From Bdellovibrionales bacterium (lineage in GTDB: Bacteria; Bdellovibrionota_G; JALEGL01; JAGRAY01): a DNA stretch of 8,206 nucleotides. The first letter of the stretch is position 1. Each line of letters begins with the position of its first letter. Below, one piece after another: positions 6,843 to 8,206 of this stretch. The position numbers and the translations under genes are program-made. Below the pieces are notes generated by a model. The model saw only the letters and a list, made by a program, of their open reading frames with translations. It was not told where the DNA came from and made no database searches. Location of the stretch: contig JAGRAY010000075.1 of assembly GCA_020434375.1 (NCBI GenBank), forward strand, positions 1 to 8,206, written 5' to 3'.

Positions 6843-7498
6843 TGGATTTAAGAGAAAAAAGACAAGACCACCGCGTTGAAATTTCCCATCCTATTAAAAT
6901 ACGTTTTAACGACACGTCTTTTTCTGGAACATTGCAGGATGTCTCTCAAGGAGGTGCTAGAGTTCACATCACACATAATAAAACTTTTCCGAAAGACTCC
7001 AAACTAGAGCTGCACATTGATATCCCCAATATGCTTCATTTTACGATTTTTTGCGCTATCAGACGTCAAGATTTGGATAGCGATCACCTAGAACTCGGAC
7101 TCCAATTTCAATTTTCTCAACCTGATCTCGAACATCAGATTACAATGCTTCTCACATCGCTTTTGGAAAACCGCAATTCTGGAGCCAAAATTGCTCGGCG
7201 CCTTCCTATCGAGATCGCCGATCCCGGTGAATTTGAGACCGTGATTGAAAATATCTCTATGGGTGGCATCGCCCTGACCACCACAAAGATGCTAGATTTG
7301 TACGAAGACATCGAATTGACGCTTCCTAACCTCAAAGGCGACGATTTTCTGACTCTAAAAGGGCGCGTTGTGCACCAACATCCTATTGATAATACAAGCT
7401 ATTTTAGAGTTGGCGTAGAGTTCGAAGATCTCGATGATGTCTCCAGGGCCTGCCTTGTAGAGCTCATGCACGAACTTCTTGAATTACGAGCACCTTGA
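6842..7498 (+). CDS. Second tandem PilZ-domain protein, paralogue of the upstream gene
   Basis: The 218-residue product has the same two-PilZ layout as its neighbour and clearly shares ancestry: compare NISMGGIAL with NISLGGIAM, and PNLKGDDFLTLKGRV with PDLKGREFLILRGRV. Domain 1 has RQDHR (7-11) and DVSQGG (33-38), a complete c-di-GMP signature. In domain 2 the NISMGG motif (137-142) is kept, but the segment corresponding to RKYAR reads NSGAK (112-116), so both arginines of RxxxR are gone and binding there is doubtful. This suggests divergence after duplication, with one signalling site and one structural domain. No output domain or membrane segment is visible. Start chosen at ATG 6842 from the Shine-Dalgarno spacing; a GTG three bases earlier would add only one residue. 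Likely an operon with the preceding gene and possibly the regulator 34 bases downstream. Confidence 0.9.
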   Translation: MDLREKRQDHRVEISHPIKIRFNDTSFSGTLQDVSQGGARVHITHNKTFPKDSKLELHIDIPNMLHFTIFCAIRRQDLDSDHLELGLQFQFSQPDLEHQITMLLTSLLENRNSGAKIARRLPIEIADPGEFETVIENISMGGIALTTTKMLDLYEDIELTLPNLKGDDFLTLKGRVVHQHPIDNTSYFRVGVEFEDLDDVSRACLVELMHELLELRAP

Positions 7499-7532
7499 AG
7501 GATAACCAAAAGTCAGATATGGGACAGACATC

Positions 7533-8206
7533 ATGAAATTTAATATTGAAACACTCATTCGAGAAGCTCTTTCCGAGAGAAAAATGACGGTGTCTGATTT
7601 TGCAAGAGAGCTGGGTGTCAGCCGCGTGACAATTTACAACCTCTTTGAAGGTCAATTTAGTCGAAAACTTCTGCAGCAAGTATCTCGTTACTTTGATATT
7701 CCCATCCATATTCTGATGACAGAATCTTCAGAAGAAAATGCAGCTAAGTTCGATCGAAAACTTCTTAAGTCGTATTACGAAAGTCCAAACACGACAAAAA
7801 CATTAGTAACTCAACTGCTTCACATTAAAGATGATTCGATTCAACCTATAGAAAGACGTCCTAGAATTATGATTGTGGACGATATCAAAGACAATGTAGA
7901 TCTATTAATTAGAACGTTGAGAAAAGACTTCGATATCATCGATTTTACGGACCCTCGAGAGGCCCTTCAATTTCTAAAAACCGACTCTGTAGATGCCGTG
8001 GTCACGGATCAACGAATGCCAGGCATGTCGGGCTCAACCATGCTCTGTCAAATGAATCAATTTAAAAGAGGAATGATCAAGTGCATCGTATCTGGTTATA
8101 CCGACAAAGATGGTTTCATAGAAGCCATCAACGACGCACATGTAGACGCTTTTTTTGTAAAACCTTTTAAACCATTTGAAATTCGCGACACACTTCAAAA
8201 AATGTT
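7533..8206 (+). CDS. HTH-receiver signalling protein (response regulator with N-terminal XRE-like HTH; runs off right edge)
   Basis: The frame is open from ATG 7533 to the edge (224 codons, no stop), so the C-terminus is missing. Residues ~12-60 form an XRE/Cro-type helix-turn-helix: MTVSDFARELGVSRVTIYNL (18-37) has the classic second and third helices, followed by KLLQQVSRYFDIPIHIL. After a linker, ~109-224 is a CheY-like receiver domain: IMIVDD (112-117) gives the acidic pair Asp116/Asp117, VVTDQRMPGMSG (156-167) the phospho-acceptor Asp159, VSGYTD (186-191) the switch Ser187, and VKPF (209-212) Lys210. The TDQRMPG and GYTD style is common in receivers attached to HD-GYP, GGDEF or kinase outputs, so a further domain may follow outside the window. 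HTH before receiver is the reverse of most response regulators. The gene starts 34 bases after the PilZ pair with only a weak Shine-Dalgarno; co-transcription is likely but not shown. Confidence 0.9.
   Translation, partial: MKFNIETLIREALSERKMTVSDFARELGVSRVTIYNLFEGQFSRKLLQQVSRYFDIPIHILMTESSEENAAKFDRKLLKSYYESPNTTKTLVTQLLHIKDDSIQPIERRPRIMIVDDIKDNVDLLIRTLRKDFDIIDFTDPREALQFLKTDSVDAVVTDQRMPGMSGSTMLCQMNQFKRGMIKCIVSGYTDKDGFIEAINDAHVDAFFVKPFKPFEIRDTLQKM

Overview
The window reads as two pieces of DNA from different bacterial phyla joined inside one helicase gene. The left piece (1 to about 1540-1585) looks like Bacteroidota: a secreted bleomycin-hydrolase-type cysteine peptidase, a small secreted protein with a TonB-C-like domain, start codons without Shine-Dalgarno sequences, a TATTTTCG element like the Bacteroidota -7 box, and an N-terminus (YKSSAGSGKT) typical of the AddA/RecB-like helicase-nucleases of that phylum. 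The right piece (about 1585 to 8206) looks like a delta-type proteobacterium, possibly Bdellovibrionota. It carries a UvrD/PcrA helicase body, good Shine-Dalgarno sequences (AAAGGAG, AAAGGA), the ATPase YchF and c-di-GMP receptor genes. The phylum-level calls are inference from protein style and codon use. None of the 15 Arg codons left of the join is CGA or CGC, whereas 7 of the 11 in ychF are.

Layout. A C1 peptidase gene leaves the window at the left edge on the minus strand (1-544). Divergent from it is a 167-residue secreted protein gene (745-1248), followed by a strong intrinsic terminator (1368-1399). Next comes the hybrid helicase gene (1423-3576), whose first ~40-53 codons fit one family and whose remainder fits UvrD/PcrA with a C-terminal Tudor-like domain. 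A single-pass membrane protein gene of unknown function (3594-4262) lies 17 bases downstream and converges on a minus-strand SAM O-methyltransferase gene (4271-4915). The methyltransferase is divergent from ychF (4972-6066) across only 56 bases. The last three genes are co-directional: two tandem-PilZ proteins with a one-base stop/start overlap (6168-6842, 6842-7498), then a protein with an N-terminal HTH and a C-terminal receiver domain (7533 to the right edge, partial).

Functional reading. The only set that looks like a working unit is the final trio: two duplicated c-di-GMP receptor-type proteins plus a phospho-receiver/HTH regulator, probably one transcription unit linking second-messenger and phosphorelay signals. 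The genes between the helicase and ychF look like ordinary housekeeping or unknown genes. I found no rRNA, tRNA, CRISPR array, insertion sequence or attachment site. No gene-free stretch exceeds about 200 bases. The most important observation is the chimeric join. An assembly or amplification artefact is the simplest explanation, and it should be excluded before the helicase is treated as a novel protein.
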